54,239 nt of DNA from an uncultured Verrucomicrobiales bacterium (lineage in GTDB: Bacteria; Verrucomicrobiota; Verrucomicrobiia; Verrucomicrobiales; Akkermansiaceae): positions 1-54,239 of the forward strand of contig CALGZA010000003.1 in assembly GCA_937934595.1 (NCBI GenBank), given 5' to 3'. The notes beneath the pieces are model-generated. The model was not told the origin of the DNA. It did no database searches and saw only the letters and a list, made by a program, of their open reading frames with translations. The position numbers and the translations under genes are program-made. Positions 43,581-52,899 of the stretch are shown here, in pieces. Every line of letters starts with the position of its first letter. Position 1 is the stretch's first letter.

Positions 43581-44891
43581 ATGCAACGATTCTACTCTAA
43601 GCTTGTACGGAAATCATACCGCACACTCAGACACCCACGTATCCGCAAGATAACATGGCTAAATAAAATTGTCTTCAAGCTTTTCAACCGCGCACTCTGG
43701 AGACCATGCATGAAAACTGTCGCCGTAGGACTATCCCTCGGCCTATTCAGCTCCATGCTCCCCATCCCCTTCCAAATGATCATTGCCGGCATCCTATGCT
43801 ACTACTTCCGTGCCAACATCCCCATCTCCCTCGCCGCCTGCTGGATTAGTAACCCCATCACCCAGCTCCCACTCTGGATCTTCCAAGAAAAACTAGGAGA
43901 AAAAATAAGAACATTCACAGACACAGGCTGGCTCAACTTCATCGACGTCACCGGTGAAGTACCACTCATAAACCTCCAGGTAAACCTCGCAAACTTTACA
44001 GTCGGCGTTGCAGCCACAGCTATCGGACTAGCCATCTTCGCCTTCCCACTAGTATTCAGCTTCTACAAATTAATCCCAAAAAAATACCTCCAATCCACTA
44101 AAAAAATTAAAAATAACAATCACACCCCTAAGCAAATGAACAAAATCCCAGTAGAAATCTTCACAGACAAACAACTCGCAGCCAACAAACTCGCAAAAGA
44201 AACCGCACAAATCATACACACAAACGACGCAAAAGGAAAAACAACCGTCCTCGGTCTCGCCACAGGCAGCTCACCCATCGTCTACTACAAAGCACTCATC
44301 GAACTACATAAAAAAGAAAACCTCTCATTCCAAAACGTCATCACCTTCAACCTAGACGAATACGCAGGCCTACCCCCAGAACACCCAGAAAGCTACTGGC
44401 ACTTCATGCACCAAAACCTCTTCAACCACATCGACATCAAACCAGAAAACATCAACCTACCATCAGGCACCGTCAGCCCAGAAGAAACACCAACTCACTG
44501 CTCTAAATACGAAGAAAACATCATCGCCGCTGGCGGAATAGATCTCCAGATCCTCGGCATAGGTCGCACCGGACACATCGGATTCAACGAACCAGGATCC
44601 CCTAAAGACTCACTCACCAGAGCAATCGAGCTAAACAACATCACCCGTGAAGACGCAGCACCCGCATTCAACGGCATTGAAAACGTACCCACTGCAGCCA
44701 TCACCATGGGATGCGGAACCATCCTCGCCGCCAAACGTATCGTCCTCATGGCCTGGGGAAAAAGCAAAGCCAGCATCGTAAACCAAGCTGTAACAGGCCC
44801 AGTAAACAACATCATATCCGCCTCCTACCTTCAAGAACACCATAACTCCAGCTTCTACATCGACCAAGAAGCAGCCAGCGAACTAAGCTAA
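43581..44891 (+). CDS. Fusion of a DUF2062 membrane domain and glucosamine-6-phosphate deaminase
   Basis: The 436-residue open frame holds two unrelated domains. Residues about 1-170 are DUF2062 with 'AVGLSLGLFSSMLPIPFQMI', 'PISLAACWISNPITQLPLWI' and several helices. Residues about 186-436 are a complete NagB: 'VLGLATGSSPIVYYKALIEL', the catalytic 'FNLDEYAGLPPEHPESYWHF', 'LGIGRTGHIGFNEPG' and 'MGCGTILAAKRIVLMAWG'. NagB converts glucosamine-6-phosphate to fructose-6-phosphate and ammonia. An in-frame ATG (44136) at the junction could restart NagB alone. The join lies in A-rich sequence (44099-44125); a one-base change would stop DUF2062, so fusion and artefact both remain possible. A nifU-type gene precedes it. 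Confidence 0.85.
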   Translation: MQRFYSKLVRKSYRTLRHPRIRKITWLNKIVFKLFNRALWRPCMKTVAVGLSLGLFSSMLPIPFQMIIAGILCYYFRANIPISLAACWISNPITQLPLWIFQEKLGEKIRTFTDTGWLNFIDVTGEVPLINLQVNLANFTVGVAATAIGLAIFAFPLVFSFYKLIPKKYLQSTKKIKNNNHTPKQMNKIPVEIFTDKQLAANKLAKETAQIIHTNDAKGKTTVLGLATGSSPIVYYKALIELHKKENLSFQNVITFNLDEYAGLPPEHPESYWHFMHQNLFNHIDIKPENINLPSGTVSPEETPTHCSKYEENIIAAGGIDLQILGIGRTGHIGFNEPGSPKDSLTRAIELNNITREDAAPAFNGIENVPTAAITMGCGTILAAKRIVLMAWGKSKASIVNQAVTGPVNNIISASYLQEHHNSSFYIDQEAASELS

Positions 44892-44935
44892 AAATAACCC
44901 CCTCCTCACTCAACAAGCATCAATCCACTCAGAAA

Positions 44936-47761
44936 TTGGACTCCATAAAAATAAGAGGAGCAAGACAGCACAACCTCAAAAATATCGATGTCGATCTCCC
45001 CAGAGGCAAACTCATCGTCATCACCGGCCCCTCAGGATCAGGCAAGTCATCACTCGCATTCAACACCCTCTACGCAGAAGGCCAGCGCCGTTACGTAGAA
45101 TCACTATCCGCATACGCCAGACAATTCCTAGACCAGTTCGAAAAACCAAACGTAGACTCCATCGAAGGACTCTCACCAGCCATCGCCATCGAACAAAAAA
45201 CCGGCGGAGTCAACCCACGCTCAACCATCGCAACCGCAACAGAAATATACGACTACCTCAGAATCCTCTTCGCCGCCGTAGGCACACCCTTCGACCCCGT
45301 CACAGGAGAAAAACTCCAGAAAATGACATCGGCCGACATCGTAAAATCATTATCAAACCACCCAGAAAAAACCAAACTAATCGTCCTCGCACCCGTCCCA
45401 CTTCAAGAAACTCAAGACCCAGATAGACTCCTCGCTGACCTCCAGCGCCAAGGATTCATCAGAATACGCCTTAATGACAACCTAACAGAAATCGAAGAAG
45501 CTCAGCAAAACTGGCCAGACAACATCACATCACTAGAAATCGTCATAGACAGACTCGTCATCAGAAAAGGCTCAGAATCAAGACTAGCAGACTCCATAGA
45601 AATGGCACTTCGCATCTGCGGATCAGAAACAAAAGCACTCGTCATGCCGCCAGAATCAGACCAATACTCAGAAACCTCATTTCTCACCAGCTACCGTAAC
45701 CCAAAAACAGGCTACGAGCTCCCCGCACTATCCCCAAAACACTTCTCATTCAACTCCCACCTCGGAGCATGCCCAGAATGCCAAGGACTCGGCACCAAAC
45801 TCTTCTGCGACCAAACTCTCATAGTCCCAGACACCAGCAAAAGCCTAAACCAAAAAGCCATCCAGATCTGGGGCGGAACCAAAAACAAAAAAGGATGGAT
45901 CCAAAGACAAGTCGAAGCCATAGCAGAACTCTTCAAAATAGACCTCGACAAACCATTCTCCAAACTCAGCCAAAAATACAAAGACGCCCTCTTCTACGGA
46001 CTAGGTGATCAAGAAATCACCATGATGTGGGAGCGCGACGGTCAGCTCATCCCATGGAAAAAAACCTACGAAGGCCTCTGTAACACAGTCGAAAGACTAT
46101 TCCGAGAAACAGATAGCGAAACCGTCAAAAAAAGCATGGCCAAATTCATGACCTCACAACACTGCAAAACATGTGACGGCAAACGACTCAAACCAGAAAT
46201 CCTCAACGTAAAAATCGCCAACCACAGCATACAAGACTTCTGCGCACTCCCAGTTGAAGACTCCATCGCCACACTAAACACCTTCCAACTCCCCAAAGAA
46301 AACGCCGACGTATGCCAAAACCTCATCAGCGAAGCACGCGAAAGACTAGAATTCCTAAACAACGTAGGACTAGGATACCTCACCCTCGACCGTAAAAGCG
46401 GAACCCTCTCCGGCGGCGAATCCCAGCGCATCAGACTCGCCACTCAGCTCGGAGCTAGCCTCGCAGGCGTCGTATACGTCCTAGACGAACCCTCCATCGG
46501 CCTCCACCAGCAAGACAACGCCATGCTCATCAATGCCCTCAAAAAACTCAGAGACGCAGGAAACACAGTCGTCGTCGTAGAACACGATGAAGAAACCATA
46601 CGCGCTGCCGACTGGGTCATAGACATCGGCCCAGAAGCAGGAAAAAACGGAGGAAACCTCCTATTCTCAGGCACCCCAAATGACCTACTCAAATCAAAAC
46701 ATTCACTAACAGCAAAATACCTAAAACAACCCCACCAGCCACCAAACCACTCAGAACCACCACACTCAGAACAATACCTCACCATCAAAGGAGCAACAGA
46801 ACACAACCTCAAAAACCTAACAGCCAAAATCCCCCTAAACCAACTCGTCTGCATCACAGGCTCATCAGGATCAGGTAAATCAACACTCATCCACAACATC
46901 CTACACCGCGCACTAGCCAGAAAATTTCACCGCGCCAAAGCCATCCCAGGAGCACACAAATCCATCGAAGGCATGGAACACATAGACCGAGTCATCGTAG
47001 TAGACCAGTCACCACTCGGTAAATCCCCCCGTTCTAACCCAGCCACATACACCGGCGCTCTAGACCACATCCGCGCACTCTTCGCCAAGCTACCACTATC
47101 TCGCCAGCGCGGATACAAAGCAGGCAGATTCTCATTCAACATCAAAGGCGGCAGATGTGAAAAATGCTCCGGTGACGGCGCTCTCAAAATCGACATGCAC
47201 TTCCTAGCAGACGCATACATCACCTGTGACTCATGCCAAGGAAAACGCTACAACAGAGAAACACTAGAAATCACCTACAAAGGAAAAAATATCGCAGACA
47301 TCCTAGACATGACCGCACAAGAAGCAGCTAACTTCTTCACCAGCATCCCAAAACTCGACGCCATCCTAAGCTCACTCGTAAAAATCGGACTAGGCTACAT
47401 CAAACTAGGACAACCAGCTAACACCCTCAGCGGAGGAGAAGCCCAGCGAGTAAAACTAGCCACCGAACTATCAAAAACATCCCTCGGAAACACCCTCTAC
47501 CTCCTAGATGAGCCCACCACAGGCCTGCACTTCAAAGACATCGAGATCCTCCTAACAGCTCTCAAAGACCTCCGTGACGCCGGAAACTCACTCATCATCG
47601 TCGAGCACAACCTAGACATCATCCGCCACGCAGACCACATCATAGACCTCGGACCAGGCGGAGGAAAACACGGCGGTAAAATCATCGCCACAGGATCACC
47701 ACTACAAATCTCCAAGACCAAAAAATCACTCACAGGTAAATGGCTAAATACCAATCAATAA
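44936..47761 (+). CDS. uvrA: UvrABC system protein A
   Basis: The 941-residue DNA-damage recognition ATPase starts at TTG (44936), since the first domain begins at once with 'IKIRGARQHNLKNIDVDLPR'. It has Walker A GPSGSGKS (31-38), 'GYLTLDRKSGTLSGGESQRI' (first signature), second Walker A GSSGSGKST, the Cys-rich 'RCEKCSGDGALKIDMHFLAD' with 'CDSCQGKRY' (second zinc module), and a second signature 'LGQPANTLSGGEAQRVKLAT'. In the first zinc module only 'GACPECQGLG' is found; the preceding Cys pair is replaced by 'SYRNPKTGYELPALSPKHFS'. UvrD, its pathway partner, is at 21849-23861. Confidence 0.95.
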   Translation: MDSIKIRGARQHNLKNIDVDLPRGKLIVITGPSGSGKSSLAFNTLYAEGQRRYVESLSAYARQFLDQFEKPNVDSIEGLSPAIAIEQKTGGVNPRSTIATATEIYDYLRILFAAVGTPFDPVTGEKLQKMTSADIVKSLSNHPEKTKLIVLAPVPLQETQDPDRLLADLQRQGFIRIRLNDNLTEIEEAQQNWPDNITSLEIVIDRLVIRKGSESRLADSIEMALRICGSETKALVMPPESDQYSETSFLTSYRNPKTGYELPALSPKHFSFNSHLGACPECQGLGTKLFCDQTLIVPDTSKSLNQKAIQIWGGTKNKKGWIQRQVEAIAELFKIDLDKPFSKLSQKYKDALFYGLGDQEITMMWERDGQLIPWKKTYEGLCNTVERLFRETDSETVKKSMAKFMTSQHCKTCDGKRLKPEILNVKIANHSIQDFCALPVEDSIATLNTFQLPKENADVCQNLISEARERLEFLNNVGLGYLTLDRKSGTLSGGESQRIRLATQLGASLAGVVYVLDEPSIGLHQQDNAMLINALKKLRDAGNTVVVVEHDEETIRAADWVIDIGPEAGKNGGNLLFSGTPNDLLKSKHSLTAKYLKQPHQPPNHSEPPHSEQYLTIKGATEHNLKNLTAKIPLNQLVCITGSSGSGKSTLIHNILHRALARKFHRAKAIPGAHKSIEGMEHIDRVIVVDQSPLGKSPRSNPATYTGALDHIRALFAKLPLSRQRGYKAGRFSFNIKGGRCEKCSGDGALKIDMHFLADAYITCDSCQGKRYNRETLEITYKGKNIADILDMTAQEAANFFTSIPKLDAILSSLVKIGLGYIKLGQPANTLSGGEAQRVKLATELSKTSLGNTLYLLDEPTTGLHFKDIEILLTALKDLRDAGNSLIIVEHNLDIIRHADHIIDLGPGGGKHGGKIIATGSPLQISKTKKSLTGKWLNTNQ

Positions 47762-47868
47762 TACACAGAAAATAAACTACATAGCCACTTTACTCCATAC
47801 CAAAACAAAACACAGAGCCAATACAATAAGCAACACTTCTCCCCACAAGCCCATACCTGCTAAAACTA

Positions 47869-49104
47869 TCACCTCCCCCAGTTCTTCCGCACCTCCGGCA
47901 TCAACCAAAGGGATGACACCAATATCAAACCCGCTCCTATCACACCCATAGCATGGGGCCCCACCCATAAAATAAGAGGAAAAGCCACAAACGCAGAAAC
48001 AATCCCCCTCAAACCAGTAAAGCAAGTATGCACACTCATATACTCGCCAACCTTATCCGCTGGCGCAAACTTCGTCGTCCATAAGCTCCATAAAATATTC
48101 CCCCCAGCCTTCCCCATCCCATGCAATGCCATACCCACACACAACCACAAATAACTCGGAGCAAAAAAGAACACCAAAACACCAGCAAAGAAAAATAAAT
48201 TCACCAAAACTCGTAAACGATAAAACTCCATCTTATCGTATATCGCCCCCCATATCACCACAGACACTATAAAAGCCAACATCGGCACCGTCGTAGTAAC
48301 CATACTAATCTTAGCCTCATCAAACGCAAAGCCATAGTAATCATTCGTTATATACTCCACAAATAAAGCCATGCACAACAAATTACCCAGCCCCAACAAC
48401 ATCCAAGTCGTAATCAATTTCCGAAACACATGGTCAGTCTTAAGGTGACCAAACGCATCTAACAAAACCAACTTCTGACTCCGCCTCAAATAAACAGGCT
48501 TCATCATCAACGTAAAAAAAACCTTCAATAAACTACACCCAGCAAAAACCCACAACAACACATCATAACCCACCCACCCCTCAACCAGCCACAACCCAGC
48601 CATATAAGCAAAACCCGCAGCAGCTGCAGCCCTCACCATACCCACCACCGAAAATAACCTACCTCGTATCTCCCCAGGGTAATGCTTCCTATATATCTGA
48701 GAAAGTAACGGCGCAGATATACTATGAGCCATCAACGCCACCACAACTCCAATAATATAACACTCCACCACACCATGACCTAAGGCCGCAACACCAAAAC
48801 CAAACGCAGAAACCAGCCATGCCAAACCAGCAGAAACATTCACACTCCAGCCTAAACGCCTAACTCCAGCAACAGAAAATAAACTCAACAACAAACCAAA
48901 AGCCGGCGCCGCCACAAAATAAGACTTACTTAACGTATCAACATGAAGATAACGTATCGCTATCATCAAGCCAAAAGTACTCACCACCGTCTCAGTCACT
49001 CCCATCGGAAATGCCCGGCAAAGATCCCAGAAAAACGTCTTCCGCCAAACCCCACTCTCTAAATCCGCATCCGCAGAAAATTCACCCTTACCTCGCTTCA
49101 CCAC
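47869..49104 (-). CDS. MFS transporter
   Basis: The 411-residue protein has twelve hydrophobic helices with 'YFVAAPAFGLLLSLFSVAGV' in the first half and 'YDKMEFYRLRVLVNLFFFAG' plus 'KVGEYMSVHTCFTGLRGIVS' in the second. The 'IYRKHYPGEIRGRLFSVVGM' loop between helices is an MFS-type signature. The class resembles sugar/peptide or drug exporters; substrate unknown. Its 5' end overlaps the 3' end of the heme A synthase gene by 17 bp, so the two are co-transcribed. Confidence 0.85.
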   Translation of the reverse strand: MVKRGKGEFSADADLESGVWRKTFFWDLCRAFPMGVTETVVSTFGLMIAIRYLHVDTLSKSYFVAAPAFGLLLSLFSVAGVRRLGWSVNVSAGLAWLVSAFGFGVAALGHGVVECYIIGVVVALMAHSISAPLLSQIYRKHYPGEIRGRLFSVVGMVRAAAAAGFAYMAGLWLVEGWVGYDVLLWVFAGCSLLKVFFTLMMKPVYLRRSQKLVLLDAFGHLKTDHVFRKLITTWMLLGLGNLLCMALFVEYITNDYYGFAFDEAKISMVTTTVPMLAFIVSVVIWGAIYDKMEFYRLRVLVNLFFFAGVLVFFFAPSYLWLCVGMALHGMGKAGGNILWSLWTTKFAPADKVGEYMSVHTCFTGLRGIVSAFVAFPLILWVGPHAMGVIGAGLILVSSLWLMPEVRKNWGR

Positions 49105-50146
49105 TCAATAAATCAGCATCTCCTCCATCAACCTGCCTGCCAAACGCACCCAGTAACCATACAAACATCCCACAAACTAAAATAGAAGAAAGCCCAATGT
49201 GCAAAACCTGAACCACCCTCAAAACCCCAACATTCGCCAATATCACACCCAAAACCATCTGAGACAAAACCATCCCCAGCACCACCTTCTCAGGCCAAGT
49301 CACCCCTCCCACCCTATCACCCCTACTTAACCCAAACCACCATAAACTCACCCCTAATATCAACCAAGAAAAACTACGATGAATCATATAAACCCAACTA
49401 CCCTCCAGCTCCAAAATCCACTCAGATCGAGGAGCATCACCATGAGATTTCTGCAATGTATCCGTCATCTCCCGAACCTGAGAACCCATCATCCCCTCAA
49501 TCAAAATCAAAGCAAATAACCCCAAACCTAAATACCTAACAAGCCTACCCCTCCCCTCATTAAACTCTAACAGCCAACGCCTATCTCCACCTCCCCACAC
49601 AAGATAAACCTGCACGCACATCAACAAAATAGCCAAAGCCATATGAGTCGTTATCGTCCCAGGCCGTAAACCAGAGTAAACTATCCGCGCTCCCATCCAT
49701 GCATTCACACCCACCAAAACCACCGCAAAAAAAGCACCATAAAATATCCATACCCGTGACACCCTAAAACGATACGCCATAATCATCGTCAAAACCGCAA
49801 AAAAACCAACAGGTATAGCACATAACCGATTCGTGAACTCCACCCAAGTATGCACAGGATTAAACTCCGCTAACACCGTCTCCCTCGTTATATCATCCGG
49901 ATTCCCACCATGCCGCTCTCGCTTCGCCTTATACTTAGCTAACGGCAAGGCATCCACATCTATCTCACTCACATCAGTAGGAGGAATATACTCCCCCCAG
50001 CACTTCGGCCAATCAGGACAACCCATCCCTGAACCAGTAGCACGCACCACAGCACCCACAAAAATAAGAGCCACAACAGAAACCAATGCTGCCAAGGCAA
50101 CCTTCTGAAATTTGCTAAATTCACTCGTTTGCTTACATGTGTCCAC
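49088..50146 (-). CDS. ctaA: Heme A synthase (COX15/CtaA)
   Basis: The polytopic enzyme oxidises heme O to heme A for cytochrome c oxidase. It has 'VVRATGSGMGCPDWPKCWGE', 'EFNPVHTWVEFTNRLCAIPV' (His for heme), 'ITTHMALAILLMCVQVYLVW' (His), 'WVYMIHRSFSWLILGVSLWW' and 'VVQVLHIGLSSILVCGMFVW'. It is the COX15-like long form. The start is uncertain: an ATG at 50215 gives 375 residues with a non-hydrophobic Cys-rich head; a GTG at 50146 gives 352 and is preferred because it removes that head. The following MFS gene overlaps by 17 bp. No cox operon genes are adjacent. Confidence 0.9.
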   Translation of the reverse strand: MDTCKQTSEFSKFQKVALAALVSVVALIFVGAVVRATGSGMGCPDWPKCWGEYIPPTDVSEIDVDALPLAKYKAKRERHGGNPDDITRETVLAEFNPVHTWVEFTNRLCAIPVGFFAVLTMIMAYRFRVSRVWIFYGAFFAVVLVGVNAWMGARIVYSGLRPGTITTHMALAILLMCVQVYLVWGGGDRRWLLEFNEGRGRLVRYLGLGLFALILIEGMMGSQVREMTDTLQKSHGDAPRSEWILELEGSWVYMIHRSFSWLILGVSLWWFGLSRGDRVGGVTWPEKVVLGMVLSQMVLGVILANVGVLRVVQVLHIGLSSILVCGMFVWLLGAFGRQVDGGDADLLSGEAR

Positions 50147-50277
50147 ACAGAACCTATAAGCCACATCATAATTTCTACAACCTGAAAAATAACCAACATT
50201 CACAACAACAAACAAAAACCAATATCACACCACCTCACTCCATCACCAAAAAACTCACCACATCCAAAAAAAAACAT

Positions 50278-50308
50278 CTTGTTTTTAACAAGAAAATAAC
50301 CCTGTTAT
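50278..50308. promoter_or_regulatory. Two adjacent palindromes, candidate operators of the hydroxyproline genes
   Basis: CTTGTT-TTT-AACAAG (50278-50292) and ATAAC-CCT-GTTAT (50296-50308) are two perfect palindromes, each with a 3-base centre, placed 15-45 bp before the epimerase ATG and in the divergent region shared with heme A synthase. Such paired short dyads commonly bind GntR-, LacI- or MarR-type dimers. No regulator gene for the pathway is in the window. Confidence 0.5.
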
Positions 50309-50322
50309 CAAACACAGATACC

Positions 50323-51288
50323 ATGAACACCCCATCCACAACACTAAAAATTATCGACTCCCACACAGCAGGAGAACCCACCAGAGTCATCATCGAAGGC
50401 ATACCAGAACTACCCAGCACCACACTCGCTCAAAAACGAGACACCCTAAAAGCAAAGCACGACTGGATACGCACCGCATCACTACTAGAACCAAGAGGAT
50501 TCCCCGCCATGGTTGGCGCCATTCTCACAGAACCACACGCCCCAGACTGCATCGCAGGTGTCATCTTCTTTAACAATGCAGGCTACCTCGGAATGTGCAT
50601 CCACGGAACCATCGGACTCGTCACCACACTCCAGCACATGGGAATCATCAACACCGGATCTCATCGCATAGACACACCAGTAGGAGTAGTCACCGCTCAC
50701 CTCCACAATGACAGATCAGTCACCATAGACAACGTCCCCTCATACCGCTACCAAAAGCAACTCACCCTAGAAGTCCCAAAATACGGAACCGTCACAGGTG
50801 ACATCGCATGGGGCGGAAACTGGTTCTACCTCATCGAAAGTAACAAAAAAACACCAGCCGTAAACCAAAACAACATCAAACAACTCACAGAATTCACCAC
50901 AGCCGTCAAAAACACCCTAGAATCCGCCAACATACAAGGAGACGATGGACACCCCGTAGACCACGTAGAAGTCTTCAGCCCTCCCACTGACCAACACTCA
51001 GACAGCAGAAACTTCGTCCTCTGCCCAGGCGCAGAATACGACCGCTCACCATGCGGAACAGGCACATCAGCCAAAATCGCCTGCCTCCACGCTGACGGCA
51101 AATTATCTCCAGGACAAACCTGGATACAAGCAGGCATCCTAAACACAACCTTCACAGGAACCTTCAAAACAATCACTAACCAAAATAAAATCACACCATC
51201 CATCACAGGATCAGCCTGGGTCAACGGAACATCAACAATCATAATCAACCCAGAAGATCCTTTCGCTACAGGTCTCACTAGTGTATAA
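50323..51288 (+). CDS. 4-hydroxyproline 2-epimerase (proline racemase family)
   Basis: The 321-residue enzyme interconverts trans-4-hydroxy-L-proline and cis-4-hydroxy-D-proline, the first step of bacterial hydroxyproline use. It begins 'IIDSHTAGEPTRVII' and holds both catalytic cysteines: Cys92 in 'GYLGMCIHGTIGL' and Cys244 in 'DRSPCGTGTSAKIACLHADG'. Cys/Cys supports racemase/epimerase rather than the Thr-containing dehydratases. In the first box the usual Gly after Cys is Ile. The ATG at 50323 is chosen; upstream in-frame sequence is repetitive and unsupported. A DapA-family gene follows 28 bp later and likely catalyses the third step. Confidence 0.88.
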   Translation: MNTPSTTLKIIDSHTAGEPTRVIIEGIPELPSTTLAQKRDTLKAKHDWIRTASLLEPRGFPAMVGAILTEPHAPDCIAGVIFFNNAGYLGMCIHGTIGLVTTLQHMGIINTGSHRIDTPVGVVTAHLHNDRSVTIDNVPSYRYQKQLTLEVPKYGTVTGDIAWGGNWFYLIESNKKTPAVNQNNIKQLTEFTTAVKNTLESANIQGDDGHPVDHVEVFSPPTDQHSDSRNFVLCPGAEYDRSPCGTGTSAKIACLHADGKLSPGQTWIQAGILNTTFTGTFKTITNQNKITPSITGSAWVNGTSTIIINPEDPFATGLTSV

Positions 51289-51316
51289 AAACCTCACATC
51301 ACAACCTAATAAACCA

Positions 51317-52264
51317 ATGAACAACCAAAATATCTTTTCAGGAACTATCCCAGCACTCATGACACCATGTGACGCTGACGGAAAACCAGACTTCGTAGCA
51401 CTCGTAAACACCGCAAAAAACCTCATCCAAGCCGGCATGGACGCAGTCGTTTACTGCGGATCCATGGGCGACTGGCCACTACTCACAGACCAAGAACGCA
51501 TGACTGGCGTCAAAGCTCTCGTAGACGCAGGCATTAAAACCATCGTCGGAACAGGCGCACAAAACACGCGCATCGCTGTCTCTCACGCCACTCACGCACG
51601 TGAAATCGGTGCACACGGACTCATGGTCATACCACGCGTACTATCCCGCGGACTCTCACCAGCTGCCCAGCAAAACCACTTCACAGCCATACTCGAAGCA
51701 GGTGGTCCAGAACTACCAGCAGTCATCTATAACTCACCACACTACGGATTCGAAACCAGAGCAGACCTATTCTTCAAACTCAATCAACAATTCCCCCAGC
51801 TCATCGGATTCAAAGAATTCGGCGGAGGAGAAGCTCTCAGCTACGCCGCCGAAAACATCACATCAGGTGACAACAACCTCACTCTCATGGTAGGAGTTGA
51901 CACACAAGCATTCCACGGATTCGTTAACTGCGGAGCCGTCGGAGCCATCACAGGTGTTGGCACCGCAATGCCAACAGAAATCCTCAAACTCGTAGACCTC
52001 TGCAAACAAGCAGCCACAGGAAACGCCAAAGCACGCAGACTAGCACTTGAACTCAATGAAGCAATGAGCGTTCTATGCACCTTCGATGAAGGAACTGACC
52101 TCGTACTCTACTACAAAAGACTCATGGTACTAGAAGGTAACCAAAACTACCAATTCCAAATCTACAGCGATGACAAACTCACCACGTCACAACAAGCACA
52201 CCTAGACTCCCAACACGCTCAATTCAAAAATTGGTGGAACTCATGGGAAGGTAAAGACGCATAA
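51317..52264 (+). CDS. DapA-family aldolase/deaminase, probably 1-pyrroline-4-hydroxy-2-carboxylate deaminase
   Basis: The 315-residue protein has the DHDPS/NAL TIM-barrel: 'GTIPALMTPCDADGKPDFVA', 'YCGSMGDWPLLTDQERM', 'VIYNSPHYGFETRADLFFKL' (Tyr) and the Schiff-base lysine in 'LIGFKEFGG'. Next to a 4-hydroxyproline epimerase the expected member is the deaminase that turns pyrroline-4-hydroxy-2-carboxylate into 2-oxoglutarate semialdehyde; this specificity is inferred from context. The 'GSMGDWPLL' variant of the GTTGE box fits that non-DapA subgroup. A GTG at 51281 would extend it by 12 residues; the ATG at 51317 is preferred. Confidence 0.82.
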   Translation: MNNQNIFSGTIPALMTPCDADGKPDFVALVNTAKNLIQAGMDAVVYCGSMGDWPLLTDQERMTGVKALVDAGIKTIVGTGAQNTRIAVSHATHAREIGAHGLMVIPRVLSRGLSPAAQQNHFTAILEAGGPELPAVIYNSPHYGFETRADLFFKLNQQFPQLIGFKEFGGGEALSYAAENITSGDNNLTLMVGVDTQAFHGFVNCGAVGAITGVGTAMPTEILKLVDLCKQAATGNAKARRLALELNEAMSVLCTFDEGTDLVLYYKRLMVLEGNQNYQFQIYSDDKLTTSQQAHLDSQHAQFKNWWNSWEGKDA

Positions 52265-52397
52265 CCATCCAATAACAATCAAATAAAACAACCTCCTCCC
52301 ACCCCCTAATTCAAAAAAATACATCCACCTCCCACTTCTCAGTCCACCCCCTAGATAAAAGGATGAAAGCCATTCACCGCATCTAAATGAATTTAAA

Positions 52398-52426
52398 CTT
52401 TCATTATCATACTTTCGGTATATACT
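52398..52426 (+). promoter_or_regulatory. Putative promoter of the SRPBCC gene
   Basis: TATACT at 52421-52426 lies 6 bp before the ATG at 52433, with TTTCAT at 52399-52404 and a 16-bp spacer. Transcription would start at or within the first codon, another apparently leaderless case. Confidence 0.4.
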
Positions 52427-52432
52427 GAAAAT

Positions 52433-52897
52433 ATGAGCACAGCGATCCACACACTAAATTCAGAACAAGAGCTACCCATCACTATGGACGAAGCATGGGA
52501 ATTCTTCTCAACCCCCAAAAACCTAGAAAAACTCACCCCAAAAAACCTCCAATTCAAAATCCTAACCTGCTCTCACGATAAAATGGTACAAGGTCAAATC
52601 ATCAGCTACAAAATCAGACTCATGCCCCTAGTCTGGATGAACTGGGTAACAGAAATCACCCTAGTCGATGGCAAATCATGCTTCGTAGACGACCAACGAT
52701 CAGGCCCCTACAAAATATGGCACCATCGCCACACATTCACAGAAACAGAAAACGGAGTCCTCATGCAAGACCAAGTCCACTACCTACTCCCCTTCGGCAT
52801 CATCGGCAAAATCGTCCACACCCTATTCGTTAAAGCCCAGCTAAAACGAATCTTCGCCTACAGAACCAAAATGCTATCAAAACACTTCAAAAACTAA
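52433..52897 (+). CDS. SRPBCC (START/Bet v1-like) domain protein
   Basis: The 154-residue protein is a single SRPBCC domain: 'LNSEQELPITMDEAWEFFST' with 'PKNLEKLTPKNLQFKIL', then 'YKIRLMPLVWMNWVTEITLV', 'FVDDQRSGPYKIWHHRHTFT' and 'DQVHYLLPFGIIGKIVHTLF'. These strings match the subgroup often fused or linked to TIGR01777 epimerases (cell-division-inhibitor-like in older annotation). It presumably binds a hydrophobic ligand. It stands alone and is followed directly by the heptamer array. Confidence 0.82.
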   Translation: MSTAIHTLNSEQELPITMDEAWEFFSTPKNLEKLTPKNLQFKILTCSHDKMVQGQIISYKIRLMPLVWMNWVTEITLVDGKSCFVDDQRSGPYKIWHHRHTFTETENGVLMQDQVHYLLPFGIIGKIVHTLFVKAQLKRIFAYRTKMLSKHFKN

Positions 52898-52899
52898 CA

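Noticed and set aside
50137-50322. N-terminal extension of the 4-hydroxyproline epimerase
   Set aside because: The extra 62 codons are Thr/Asn/Lys-rich, cross the operator-like palindromes and overlap the divergent heme A synthase start; the family begins at 'IIDSHTAGEP'.
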